A DNA stretch of 64,000 nucleotides, from positions 13,335,930 through 13,399,929 of the forward strand of contig CM046345.1 in NCBI GenBank assembly GCA_025403435.1, written 5' to 3'. The DNA comes from Artocarpus heterophyllus (Eukaryota; Streptophyta; Magnoliopsida; Rosales; Moraceae). The notes beneath the pieces were generated by a model. The model worked only from the letters and a program-made list of their open reading frames with translations. It was not told where the DNA came from and ran no database searches. How positions within the stretch are numbered: the stretch's first letter is position 1; every line of letters begins with the position of its first letter. Position numbers and translations under genes: made by a program. Positions 1 to 11,751 of the stretch are shown one piece after another.

Positions 1-2041
1 ACCCCAACAATGAAATTTAACATTACACTCACTCAACAGAATAAAAATTTGTTTACAAATATTTTAAAGTTTAAGAAGCATGCAGACAGGTTTTTAAGGT
101 TTGACAGGCAAGAGGATATAAGTTACTAAAATTTGAGGTAAAAATAAAATTTATCCTTATTTTAAGCAATTGTAAGAAGGGGGAAAAAGAAAAAAGAAAA
201 AAGAAAACTACTTTCAAGCAAAATGTTAATTATAAAGAGTTTTCAAATGGTCTTAAAAAGCATTTGCACAATCAGAAATTATATTTTACATATTGTTTTG
301 TGTTTGAAGTGATGTTTGCTTTGATTTGTTTCCCACCTACTAAAAAAGATATAAGATAAGATTAAAAGTGCATGACATAATTCATTAGAGTTAATTATGA
401 ACTTAATCAACACATTAGTATGATAGTTTGAGTAAGTCAACTTGAATTGTTTACTAGAATTAACTATTTTGACCATGGCCTACTACCATAAGGCCACAGC
501 ATCATACAGCTATTAGGTTTAAAGTTTTATTACTCTTTGACCAGCTTAGTTTTTATTTTACTATTTTTTTTGCAACTAAACTTAGGCCCATTTGTTTCCT
601 TGGTTTCAATTACAGTTTGAATCATTTCATTACAATATTTTCTCTTACAAAAATTAAATAAGAAATTGCAATAAATAGCATAGTTTCAATGTTTATTGTA
701 AGTAAGTAACACTTTTGAAAATATTGAAATAAATAGCATTTTTAAAGCTTTTTAAATACTTGAATTTTTAATTTTACCTCTTCATTTTTCTTTTTTCTTC
801 TTCTCTTTCCTTTTGTTTTTTGTTTTTTATTATCTCGCTACTATTTCATGTTTCCTTTTACGTCATTCTATACAAAAATAAATTTTGTTTTAATCTAAAT
901 AGACTATTTACTAAACACTATTATATTTTGGCCCTTTTTTATTTTTATTCCCAATTAATGATGGGTTAATTCCTTCTTTCTTTCAATTTAAATTTCTGTT
1001 CAAACTTATGAACTAAACGGGCCATAAGTTTTTAATTATTCAGTCAATCTCACAATGTCTATGATGTCACATTAAAAAAATCGACTAACATATAAAATTA
1101 TGGTGTCATTTTTGCATTAGCCTGTTTGAGAACATAGTTTTAATAAAAGACCTGAAGTAATTTCGTGAAGGTAAAAAAAACACTGTACTAAAATTAATTT
1201 GAACAAAAACCTTTTAGTTTGAACCAAATGTTTAAACAGGTTATATATATCTTCATAATTATTAGACCAAATTAGAATCCAATCATATAAAAAAATTAGC
1301 AAAAGTCTAATTAATCAAAAAAGTTTGTACCCCACTCACTTTTTTGAAATTTTAGTTTCACCTACAATTTTATGTAAAATATTAGTTGTGTCCCCACTAA
1401 TTTTAGCTGTGCCTCCACACTGGAAAAAAAGTATAACCTACTCACACTCAATAATACACTAAAAATATTTTCTCGCTACACCATTGTGTAGGAGTTGTGT
1501 TATGATTTAGTCAAACCCAAATCATGGATTGAAGGCCCAACATTCGAGTCCAATCCACGAATCGATCGAATCAAGTCCAGTAGAGGAGATCGATTTAGCT
1601 CGAAGTTATTAGGCTCCTCGGCTTGTTGTTCACTCGATTGTTGGGCTTAACAATTTCTGTTTGATTGGGATTTTATTATTGTCTGTTTGGAATGAAAAAG
1701 TTACCTCTGAGAATATGCCTAAGTACGGGCTTGATGGGATTGTGAAGATAGGTTTTGAGTTCAACAAGTACCAGAAATTGCCCACTAAGCCATGAAGTTA
1801 AGCGTGAGGTGAAGTCTGGATTGTGTGTCCTATCAGAGACTGACGCGTGTCCCACTACTAGAAGCACAACCGTATCCACTTCTTCTATCAAGCTGATGCC
1901 CACGATCACACATAGAGGGTTTACATTTCAAATCATCTGAATTCTCATACTGACACTCTGAAGAAATTTTCCCAAAAGAGCCCCTTTTAGCAAATCTTTC
2001 ATTTTAAGCACTCGAACTCGTGTATTTTGTATTCATATTAT
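1..2041. other. AT-rich intergenic DNA
   Basis: No gene is supported here. It holds one MITE-like element (583-1026) and, at about 1673-1798 on the plus strand, a short open frame without a usable ATG. That frame reads like protein (it begins LSVWNEKVTSENMPKYGL) and runs into a stop. I do not recognise it, and it may be a captured or decayed gene fragment. The rest is homopolymer-rich sequence with no visible promoter or RNA gene. Confidence 0.5.
583..1026. mobile_element. MITE-like element with imperfect terminal inverted repeats
   Basis: The left end reads TAGGCCCATTTGTTT. The right end, reverse-complemented, reads TATGGCCCGTTTAGTT, so the ends form an imperfect terminal inverted repeat around AT-rich, non-coding sequence of about 440 bp. 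Similar GGGC(C)-GTTTG ends occur at 7357-7901 and 17619-18022. No clear target-site duplication was found, so the boundaries are approximate. Confidence 0.4.
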
Positions 2042-3170
2042 TGTTAGACATCTATGCCCTAAGGAGTAAAAATGTAATACATTTTTGGAGACATTTTTAT
2101 CAATAAAGAATTCATTCATTTATATATACTAAATCTTGTCATCTTTACGTTCATATTTGTTGAATGTATGTTAAGCAAACAGTAGTCTGAGACTGTCAGT
2201 CTAAACCTTAAGAATTGGGCATATGATGGACTGATTATGCAGAAGACACGATTCTTAAGGTAACGGTCTAAAACGTATGATCCGCAATCGAGGGAATAAA
2301 ATTGGGCGCTTTATTCATGTAAAGATTGTTCTGTTGTCTATATCCCTTTTGGGAGATGGTTTGTCTTGACCATCGGAGTTGGACTTCGTGAATAGAAACA
2401 TTGGCACGTTGTCATAGGTGACGATGTGTTGGATCGGGACATAATGTGAATTGATTTGGATTAATAATTCTGTCTTGGCAAATCAATTCACTTTAGACAA
2501 TCATTTGCATTGTATCTTAATCCTGAGATGAATAGTGGGCCCGTTGTCTCGACTTGTGTCTTTTGATGTACCAAATGGTGACACCCATATCTCAATAGTG
2601 GTATGCATGCCAGTACGTTGGAGGCATGACTCTTGATGGCGTAGACTTGTTATTCATAGATATGAAATCCATAGCTCCTCTTTAGGAGTAATGATATCCT
2701 TTTATATACGTTGTCCTGTAATTGAAAAACTGGAGCGCTCAACCATTTGGATACATAGGTGTAACCGAATGGTATACTATCTTTAGATAGTAAGTTTTTC
2801 TGATGGTGAGATAATGAAACGTAAGATAAAAAATAATCAGGAAGGTAAGACAGAACTTGTCCTTAAGCTGATTATGGATTATCATATGGGGATACGATAC
2901 ACTTGATATGTCATGGAGACTTAGCTATACGAGCTTCGTAATTCTATATAGTTCGAGAGTGCAGCTCCAAGCTTTTAGTGGAGTAGCATTGGAGTTGATA
3001 ATTATGAAATGTATATCTGGGATATTGGGTTTCATAATTATCGAGAGCTTGAACTATATAGGTCCATTTTGGTCCCCTTTGCTAGCTCACGAAATCCTGT
3101 AACGACACGGCGTGCTTTTTCAATAATTGGTGACTTATGTCGGATTTATCAGATTGGTTTAAAATTTGAA

Positions 3171-3331
3171 AGAATTAAATAATTCATGTCTGTTTATCGG
3201 TTGAATTAATTTTGTAAGAAATTAATTCAAGATAAACTTATTGAATTATTGGGATCGGATAATTCTTGTCTTTTTATCAGTTGATTTAATTTTGGATAAA
3301 TTAGATCAAGATAAACTTGTAGAATTATTGG
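3171..3331. repeat. Two tandem diverged ~80-bp units inside the LTR
   Basis: The first unit (about 3171-3250) and the second (about 3251-3331) share, in order, ataattc-tgtct-tttatc, a ttaattt stretch, tcaagataaactt and gaattattggg. They differ at scattered positions, so this is an old tandem duplication. Confidence 0.6.
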
Positions 3332-3481
3332 GAATTGATTTATTTTCTTAGAGATATTCTTGATAAAGGTTGTTTTGATCAGATAACTTCTCTATTGGGT
3401 TATTTGAATCAAAACTGAGACTTTATCCTATAGAATCTCGGGTGGAAAATAAAAGATTCGCTGAAATATTTACACGGGAGT

Positions 3482-3536
3482 TCGGCCTGCCGAATGACGT
3501 GTTCGGCCTGCCGATGGGGCCTGTTCAGCCTACCGA
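3482..3536. repeat. Cluster of three GC-rich near-palindromic 12-mers in the 2.16-kb LTR
   Basis: Instances start at 3482 and 3503 (both TCGGCCTGCCGA) and 3525 (TCAGCCTACCGA), spaced 21-22 bp. They are 120-175 bp upstream of the LTR TATA box. Confidence 0.85.
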
Positions 3537-3655
3537 TCAACGAGGGATAAGATTACACATTTTCACGCGGATCTTATTAGATATTGATCCGAACTTGATT
3601 CTGTTTCGAGTTTTTAAGACCTAATCTGATAAGGACTGACCCTAGGACCAATCGC

Positions 3656-3664
3656 TATATAAAG
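3656..3664 (+). promoter_or_regulatory. TATA box of the 2.16-kb LTR
   Basis: TATATAAAG is followed by GGAGTGAGTCTC. It lies 120-175 bp downstream of the GC-palindrome cluster. The motif and its place in the LTR fit a retrotransposon U3 promoter; activity is inferred only. Confidence 0.5.
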
Positions 3665-4204
3665 GGAGTGAGTCTCATGATTTACTTAGATCAATTGAGA
3701 GATTAAGAGTGACACTCTATTGGTGAGAATCTGAAAACTCCCTGAGAGCTTTTATTCACAAATCACGAACACTAGCTTTGGGTTCTCTCGATTGGTTGGA
3801 AGGAGAGTCACCGGTGGAAGAGCTGTACGTATGAGCCCACACTCACTCCGGTTGTGGATAGAGAATAGCAAAGAAGACCAGTTGATTGAGGCTCTTTTGG
3901 AACGTTACTTCTCTTCACAGGTTGCGGAGGTTCTTCGATACACAAAGATTAGTAAGATCTGGTTAATTTATGCATATAGCATATCAAACTTATGTTTTGA
4001 AAATTACTCTGATATATATAAAATTTTTAAAATTCCACTGCGTAACGTTTTTCCAACAATTATATCATAGTAAAGAATAGTGGATGTAACTCTCATTATA
4101 GAGTAAACCACTATAAATTCGGCGTGTAGTATCTTTCACTTTTACTGCATATATTATTCTCTTTATGAATTTGATATGTTCTTAGCATCACAACAGTTCT
4201 AACA

Positions 4205-6330
4205 CTGTCTATGAAGCTCATAGGATCTAATGACGTCGGTTTAAGGGCTTAATAAACTTAAATCTACAAATAAATTTCATTTTAACTATTTTTAATTTAA
4301 TTGTAAATCTAACGTTTACGGTAGCTAAGGTAATTTTTTTTTTTTATCTTACATGACATTTTAGTGAATCCTTACAGTATAGAAGATAATTTTTGCACCA
4401 CCGATGGAGTGGATTGTTTTAGCCGTTAAATTAAGATTTTAACAATCTGATTAGTGAGTGTTTACGTCAAAAATTTGATGCAGAACTGCTTCCAGTTGTA
4501 GACTGGACCATTTTAATCTAATGGCTAAAGCGCTCCTGCTCTACCAGCGATGTAAAATAACCTTTTTCACTTTAAGAATTCTCATATTTTAATCACTATT
4601 TTATAATATTTTTAATAAGAAATATGCTTTGACGTCTATGGTAAGGAGATTTGCGGGATGATATTGGTGCCGAAAACGGTCTGAAATTATTAAAAGAACA
4701 AAGCCGTCTGGATACCGATGGAGATTTGTGGGATGAAATTGGTGCCGGAAACGGTGTGAAATTATTAAAAGAACAAAGCCGTCTGGATACCGTTGGAACG
4801 GCAACCGTCGAAGATAAGAAATGGCTGTCCTTACAAATACCACATGACAAAATTCATGTGCTTTTTCATTGAAAAAAAAAAAAAATCCATAACAGAAAAT
4901 TCATTCTAATACTAAAAAAATGGCAAAAAAAAAAAAAAAAAATCAATCTAGTTGTCCTGTCCTCCGTACAAGAGATTGTTCGGCTAATGTTTATGCCGCA
5001 CACATGCAAGACAATATTACAAATGTGCAGTCATACATATAAAGTTGACTTAGTCTAGTTGCCAATAATTGTAAGTCCATGCCTCATCGTTAAACTTTAC
5101 AAAATTATTACTTATTTATTTGCATTGTTTCACATGATTTTGAATATGAACTCAATACGATTACGCCAAATAAAAAATCTGGAGATAATAGTAGTTTGAA
5201 AAAAAAAATTATAACATATGGAAATTTTATATTATAATAAACTTTTACTTTATATAATAACATGTGAGAGCTATATATTATAGTAATTGAAATTAATAAA
5301 TTCTAATGACGTTGTTAAACAAAATTAATAGAAGATGTAAACCAAACTCTCACGGTTAAAAATGCTCATTGTTAGACAGTTATTTTTTGTTAGAAGAATT
5401 TTCTAGTTGTATTTCCTCGTTAGTAAGTGCCCATATGGCTTTTGAAAATTAATACAACTCATATGGCATTGAATAAAGTCTTTTTACCCTACTCCATCAT
5501 ATAATTTTTGAAAAACTTTTAGTACAAAAAGAAAAATAACAATAGAAAATGGTACCCACTATGGGAAAAAAAAATTGTTTCATAATAGACCAAGAAACTA
5601 AAATATAGTTGTCAAAATGTTAAAAAAAAGAAAAGAAAAGAAAAAGACCAACAACAAACAAACAAAACAAAACAAAACAAAAAACAAAAAAAAAAGACAA
5701 TAAAAACATCAGTTTTACAAAGTTGAAGAAAAAAGAATTCACTCGTATAAATTCATAAAATCTATACCAAAACTTTTCATAATGTGTATTAATGCTCTTC
5801 GAGCAATATAAGTAGTGTTTGTTACATGTTCAAGCCCATTTAAGACAATTTGAAAGAGACGCTCAGGTTAAAATGACTGTGAATGTTTGTTAGGAAAGAC
5901 AAATCTCAATGCAAATAAACAGTTTGAATGACTTTTCCAATCCAAATGACAAAGATCGGGATTTAACGTCCTTTCAATTCTAACAATTTGAACCTATTTT
6001 TGGTAGTGAGAATTTTTATTAAGAAAATTACATGTTATCTCGTATTTTTTAAAAGTTATATTAATTCATGCCACTAAAAATATAAGTTAAAAAAGGGTAT
6101 GACATGCTAGCCCTTATATTATTTTTTAAAAATAACTAGGTTGAGGTGCTTAAATCTTTTTTCTCAATCAAATTAAATAGACAAGTTTTAACACCCTCTC
6201 AAAAATTTATTTTTCTCCTTCTCCCCCAATTTATCAAAATATTTTTTTTTGTGTCAGAATAAGTTTCAAATATAAATGACATGTATAAAGTAGTTTTCAA
6301 AAATGACGTTTATAAAAACTCTCCTTTTTT
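4205..6330. other. Intergenic DNA with a 75-bp duplication
   Basis: Apart from the 75-bp tandem duplication at 4645-4794 I see only AT-rich sequence and A-runs (4871-4885, 4924-4942, about 5630-5700). No gene is supported. Confidence 0.5.
4645..4794 (+). repeat. Two tandem 75-bp units, frame-preserving
   Basis: Both units start ggagatttg (4645 and 4720) and end ggataccg-t. They differ at only a few positions. The period is exactly 25 codons. One plus-strand frame (ORF 4651-4872, 73 codons) stays open across both units and reads GDL-DDIGAENGLKLLKEQ in unit 1 and a close variant in unit 2. Composition is richer in G+C than the surroundings. I do not recognise the peptide and see no promoter or introns, so coding status is unproven. 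Confidence 0.7.
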
Positions 6331-6485
6331 AGTTTGGTATAATGATTTTATTTGACAACATCGTTTCAACTATATAGTTTCAATCGCTATAATGTAAAAC
6401 TCTTACATGCTATGTCATAAAACAAATATATTATAATGTAAAACACTTGCTTGTTATGATAAATTTGTTCTAACTATATTATTAA
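6331..6485. mobile_element. MITE-like element, dispersed family (diverged)
   Basis: It starts near AGTTTGGTATAATG and carries 'aatgtaaaactcttacatgc' and a second similar motif. The right end is eroded. Confidence 0.45.
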
Positions 6486-7356
6486 ATACATTTTGTGCCT
6501 CCAATTATTTTTATTTTAAACTATTACATATAAAAATTTTGCTACTTTTGGTGGTTGATGTGGGGTTGAGGCCCAAGAGATGGTTCATAGAAAGAAGGCC
6601 ACGTTCACTAGATGGCATCCACAATTTTCAATTGGTCGGTTTTTATCCAAACTTTGATTCCATGTGGGCCACTAGATGCACATAAGAAGCAACCACGACC
6701 AAAACATAACAATTTGTTTGTGCTTGTCTACACCGTCGCTAGGGCAGGTTGATTGTTGATGTGTAGATGTCATAACGAACAATAAATAAATAAATAAAAG
6801 TTGATGCTCGGTGGTCCTATTATCCGTAGACGTTGTGGCCTCAAAATCCAAACAAAGCACACTTGTGATTGTGACGGACCAAGACCTTGAAACGTTGCCC
6901 TTTTTTTTCCACTTGGGTGAGACTATTTGATCTCTACACCATATAATAGAGTCATGCGTAAAGTTAGGGGTAGATTATATATGTAATCACTTAATGTTGC
7001 CGCTTTTTTATACAAAGTTACAACTATATATTCCTAGAAAAAGTTACAAGTATATCAACCTATATTATTTTTTATACAAAATAGGTTTTTAAACTAATGA
7101 TTTTAGAGTACCTATTTGTCTCATTCAGACTTTAACATTTACTTTTATAGGTCTAACTGTCTTAATGTTTAAAAAAAAATACTCTTTCGTGTCCAGTGAA
7201 GATTTTAAATATGGATCATAGTAAAAGGGAAAAAAAAAAGAGTGTACTTTAAAAAAATTAAAAAATAATACCAATATGGGATGGGTGGCAAGAATTGGTT
7301 TTTTTTTTTTTTTCCTTTTTCATTTAAACTTAGCTTAGAGAGAATGAAAGAAATTT

Positions 7357-7901
7357 TAGGGCTTGTTTATTTTGTGTATTTTTTGGACTTAATATATTTA
7401 AATTAGGATTTAAGTATCAAGAATCCTTTGAACACGTGTTTGTTTTCTCAAAATCTGAACCCTTTGAGTGTCAAGAATCCAAGTTTTCAGAATTCTGACT
7501 CTCCAAAACTTTTGATACTTGGATATCTTTGCTACAGTAAAAGCTGAAATTCTCTTTTCTATATTTGAGGAAAAAAATCATAAATTTTTCATTTGATATC
7601 CAAATGAGATGATTCTTTTTTTATTGTGTTCCTAGTGAAGAAATGAATAAATTAAGATCCATTGCATATTTTTTAATATCATTAACATTAATATTTTATT
7701 AGATTTTTCAATAAATCAAAAACTATTTTCACTACCTCTCAAAACACAAATTCTAATTTTATTCCATACTTAGATTGAAACTTAAATGTATATTCAAACG
7801 TCAATTCGGATAACAATTTAAATTACTAACACAAATCCTAATTAAAACATGTAACTCAAATCAAATCACTGATTCAAATCTATTTGCCAAACGGACCCTT
7901 A
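7357..7901. mobile_element. MITE-like element (~545 bp)
   Basis: The left end is TAGGGCTTGTTTA; the right end reverse-complements to TAAGGGTCCGTTTGG. The interior is AT-rich and non-coding, with a direct repeat of a tcaagaatcc motif. This matches the end style of 583-1026 and 17619-18022. No target duplication was confirmed. Confidence 0.4.
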
Positions 7902-9279
7902 GATTTTCAAAACTTTTGAAACAAATATCAGGTTTTGAAAATATTTGCAGTAAATGTCAGATTTATAACGTAAACAACTTATTTACTATGTGAATAAAAA
8001 ATATTTACATTGTAAACAATGAGCTAAATACATATTTGTACTATAAAGCCATTTATTGTGTAAATAATAATTATTTATACTATAAACAAAGAGGTAAATG
8101 AATTATTTGCATCATAAATTTGATACTTACTACAAATATTTTTAAAATTTTACATTGAATGACATTTCATACAATTTCCACTCTGGGGCTAATTGTTTTA
8201 CCATGATATTCCTTTCATAACCCCCATGTGCCATTATCATGCTAATTCCGTCTTAAAATAAACAGCTTATCGGGACAAGTGAATATTTTTAGGGGGACAT
8301 TATAAAAAATAACCTCAAAATCTTCAAAAAATAGTAGCTTAAGATATCAACTAATGTATTATTTTTTGTTAAAAAAAACACTCTTTTATGATGTGATTTA
8401 GTGTGTTTCTTGCATATAATTGCGGACTTTGCCACATGCTTTTAATGTAAGGTATAGAGTTTAAATCCCACCTTTAGTTTTATTTATTTATTTTGAAAAA
8501 AAAACCTTAAAAATGCAAATCCAGTTCATAGTTTTCTCGTTTCACTTGAGGAGCAGACAACTTGCCAATATCTATCAAAGCGGTCTTGCATGATCAAGAT
8601 TAGATATGTCCAAATATGTACAGGCATATCTGAAACAATATTTCGTGCATTACCAATCTTAAGTTTTTTTATTATAAAAATAAGTATGAAAAAAAAAATG
8701 CTTAGATCACTAAGATATGCCATAGGAAAACTTGTTCTAATTGTCATCATTCATGTTAGTCCTGCGTGTATAGAATCCATAACTTTCATTAGCATATAAT
8801 AATGTGTATGCTTCTAATTGTCCCTCTTCATTGTTGGCGGTCTTATATTTTAATTATTAATCATATAGTTCGGATTTAGCATCTTATTATATAAATTTGA
8901 TGGCCGTAAAGAATCTTCATAGCCAAAGACTTGGCACAATTTTGGGTTTTGCATTTGTGTGTGAGGGGTATCACAATGTGTGAACTAAAATAGTCTTATT
9001 TTGAGAAGATCTGGTATTTGTCATTTTTTCTTTGTTTGTGCATACACATTTCGTCTAATTTCAAATGGATCTCCTGGGTTCTGCCGTTTTGCTCCCATCC
9101 CACGTGCTTAATCCAAGTACAACATCAAAATAGGATGTCCTAAAAAGAAGTGGTGTAGGGATTGTACAATTTTTTTTTTCCGATTAAAAAAAAAAAAAAG
9201 GAATGTTGGAGTCCTCACGCCCCCACCCAACACTTATAGAAGGAATCAACTAGTCCTATTGGTGTAAATGATCAAGGCC

Positions 9280-9372
9280 TAATAGGGTGCTTGAGGTTGC
9301 GACAGTTTTAACCGTAAACAGTATAAACCTTTCACATGCTACAATGTAACGTAAAAATTTACTACAGTATCA
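9280..9372. mobile_element. Partial MITE-like element, dispersed family
   Basis: Contains 'gtataaacctttcacatgct' followed by 'actacagtatcaca'. Ends are not clear. Confidence 0.45.
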
Positions 9373-10666
9373 CATCATCCTTTTTATTGACACAGCCAAG
9401 ACTGCTTGAGAGGCATGGCCCACTTTGGCCACCACATTTGCTAAACCTTCAATTTGAAGGATTAAGCAAATTAAGGGCCAACTAAACAACTTTGTCAAAG
9501 GAACTCAAAGCATCACATAATGCATCGATGATCAAGAGCCGTTTAGATGATCTCACCATGATGAACAACCGGTTGATCACAAATATTTCACGCTTAAGGT
9601 CATAAACCATCTAAGTGACAAATACAGATGTAAAAGGTAAAAGAAACATGAGTCTCATACTGTGTAAACATAACAATAAACATAAACTTATAAGGACATT
9701 AGATCATCTTACTTAACAAACTTTTAAAATAAATGTCTAAGTCCTTAAAAGGTCCAACTTCCATCAATAATTGCTCCCGTCACACCCCAATCTCTTTGAT
9801 GAGCATCATGAAAGACTCATGGGCTTTGAGGCCCATCTTAAACATCAAGCGGAGAACTCTTGTATTCCCCTTAGTGCCAAACTTGAGCAACCGACGTCAC
9901 TCACACCCATGCCCAGAGGTGGCAATGGTTGCACAATGGCTCACATGGTGGTTTGAAACTAACGCGCGGTGGTTTACAAAAGTTGGCTCATGAAGGCTCG
10001 CAAAAGCTAGCGGACAACGCTTTCAAGGGTTGTCAACTACCCCTTGTCCATGCCTCCGCCAAGATAGAGATTAAAACCTGGTTGAATGCATACCAATGGC
10101 CTGGCTCAATCTCATAAAGACGAAGAGTTCAATTTCAACCAACTAAAGAAGTACATTTTTTATTTTTTATTTTTTATTTTTTAAGCATCAAAACTTATTT
10201 TCCCAAGCCAATATTTCTACACCAATATTTCACAATGATCATCTTCAAACGTGCGAACCAAACATACCTTTCATGCCAATATAATATGCATGTCAAAAAA
10301 TAAAACAAATAAAAAAAATAAAAGAATACAAACCCTTCATTTTATGTTTTATGCTCTTGGTAACATAGGTTTCAAAATTGACCATCCAATATGATTGGCA
10401 TTTTCTTCTTGCTAGGAAACATTTTCAAGATATACAGAATCCCTTATTATACAGTAAAACAAGACTAGACCCAACTAGGCAAAAAAAATAATTGCAAATT
10501 GGATATGAGAGTAAATAAAGAAAATCAACTTGAACATCTTTACTAGGAAAATTTAAAGAAAAAAAAAAGGCATGGAAGAAATCTCAAGCATATAAGCTAG
10601 CTTGCTTTCTGCAATGAAGAAACCAGAAGCCAAGTTTCCATATAATTAGGCACAGAGAAACAAAGG

Positions 10667-11194
10667 TGTTGAAATTAATCAACACCAACGACAATCTTCG
10701 AAAGAACGATCAAAGAAGAAAGAAAGAAACGAGAGCACAGAGCGATTTTTTGAGGTTCGGCCAAATCGAAGCCTACGTCCCCGCAAGCTCCCCTCAAGGA
10801 GATCGATCTGTTCTTCAATTAATGTTTAAAGAAATACAACTCTCAAGAACACAACTCTCACTCAATACAACACAACCTCACCCTGAGAAAACCCAGCAAG
10901 AAAACATTCCCTGAGAAATTTTCCTCTCTCTTTCCTTTTCTCGCTCACCCCGTTCTCTCACTCTCTGGTTTTTTTACAAGTATTAAATGTGTTCTTCTCC
11001 TCGACTGTTACAAGACCCTTATATCAATGGACATATGTCGTGTCAACAAACTTGTAACAATTACACATATATCACAAACGACACTATTTAATAAAACTCA
11101 TTAAAACACTTGTCTTATTTCCTTGTGCTGCTGAACTTAAGAGCACTTCCTGAGAGTCTTCAAATACTTCTGATCACGTTAGACTGACTCAACA
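10667..11194 (-). mobile_element. Copia solo LTR (528 bp) with AAAGG target-site duplication
   Basis: The block starts TGTTGA and ends TCAACA. It is flanked on both sides by AAAGG (10662-10666 and 11195-11199), a perfect 5-bp target duplication. On the minus strand it has a TATAAGG box (11017-11024). Further along, at 10754-10785, it has the GGGGACGTAGGC...GGCCGAACCTC signature that I know from U5 of many plant Copia LTRs; this sets the orientation. No internal domain is attached, so it arose by recombination between two LTRs. It lies about 560 bp past the 3' end of the broken AAPT copy. Confidence 0.85.
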
Positions 11195-11751
11195 AAAGGG
11201 CATTTCTATTCACAGGTTGATGAATCCAAAATACATATAGAGTCACCTCACTAAGCCTTTTTTTTTTTTTAATGAAAAAGATGCCTCACAAAGCTTGTCC
11301 AAAGTACATAATGGATTACCTTCTGGCAACTTCCAATCTCAAAAAACCAATTGCAGGCCCCATCGTTGTCCGACATCATACCAGAAAACAAGATGACAAA
11401 GTTCTCAAAAACCTCGGCACTAATGATCCATAGGGTGAGAAGAACATCCCTAAATAGACTATTCTATTCTGATAATCAAAAATATATAATCTATCCATCA
11501 TGGAAGTGGGGATGATTTAGTTGGACATCGAGCAACAAACAAGTCACGACTGTCATCAATTCTGATACAGAAATGTACTAGCCAAAATCTCAGCAAAGCG
11601 GCATCATTCTTCACTCGCAATCTGGATTAGTTGAATTTCAGCTACAATCACAGATCGATGATCGAAGCAATATCTAAGCACGCCATGAACACCAAGAGTC
11701 GTCAGATGATCACATGAGAAGAACATGCTGAAAGCAAAAGATCGGCAGATT
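11195..11751. other. Spacer between solo LTR and AAPT pseudogene
   Basis: About 550 bp. The part nearest 11751 probably corresponds to the 3' untranslated region of the former AAPT gene. A T-run occurs at 11260-11271. No other feature is seen. Confidence 0.4.

Larger units (their letters stand above)
2042..4204 (+). mobile_element. Probable LTR (2.16 kb) of an LTR retrotransposon, solo or truncated
   Basis: The block starts TGTTAGA and ends TCTAACA, giving TG...CA ends and a 7-bp terminal inverted repeat. It contains a good TATA box (TATATAAAG, 3656-3664) about 540 bp from its 3' end, as expected for a U3/R/U5 layout on the plus strand. Two diverged copies of an about 80-bp unit lie at 3171-3331. 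A cluster of GC-rich near-palindromic 12-mers lies at 3482-3536, upstream of the TATA box. The flanking 5-mers (attat and ctgtc) do not match, and no primer-binding site or polypurine tract adjoins it. It may be a decayed solo LTR, or one boundary may be wrong. Confidence 0.5.
6331..10666. other. Gene-free repeat-rich intergenic DNA
   Basis: It contains diverged copies of the dispersed 'ctcacatgctacagta' family (about 6331-6485 and 9280-9372) and a larger MITE-like element (7357-7901). A moderately GC-rich patch at about 9720-10120 has open frames that I do not recognise. A (TTTTTTA)n run lies at about 10148-10182. No gene is supported. Confidence 0.45.
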
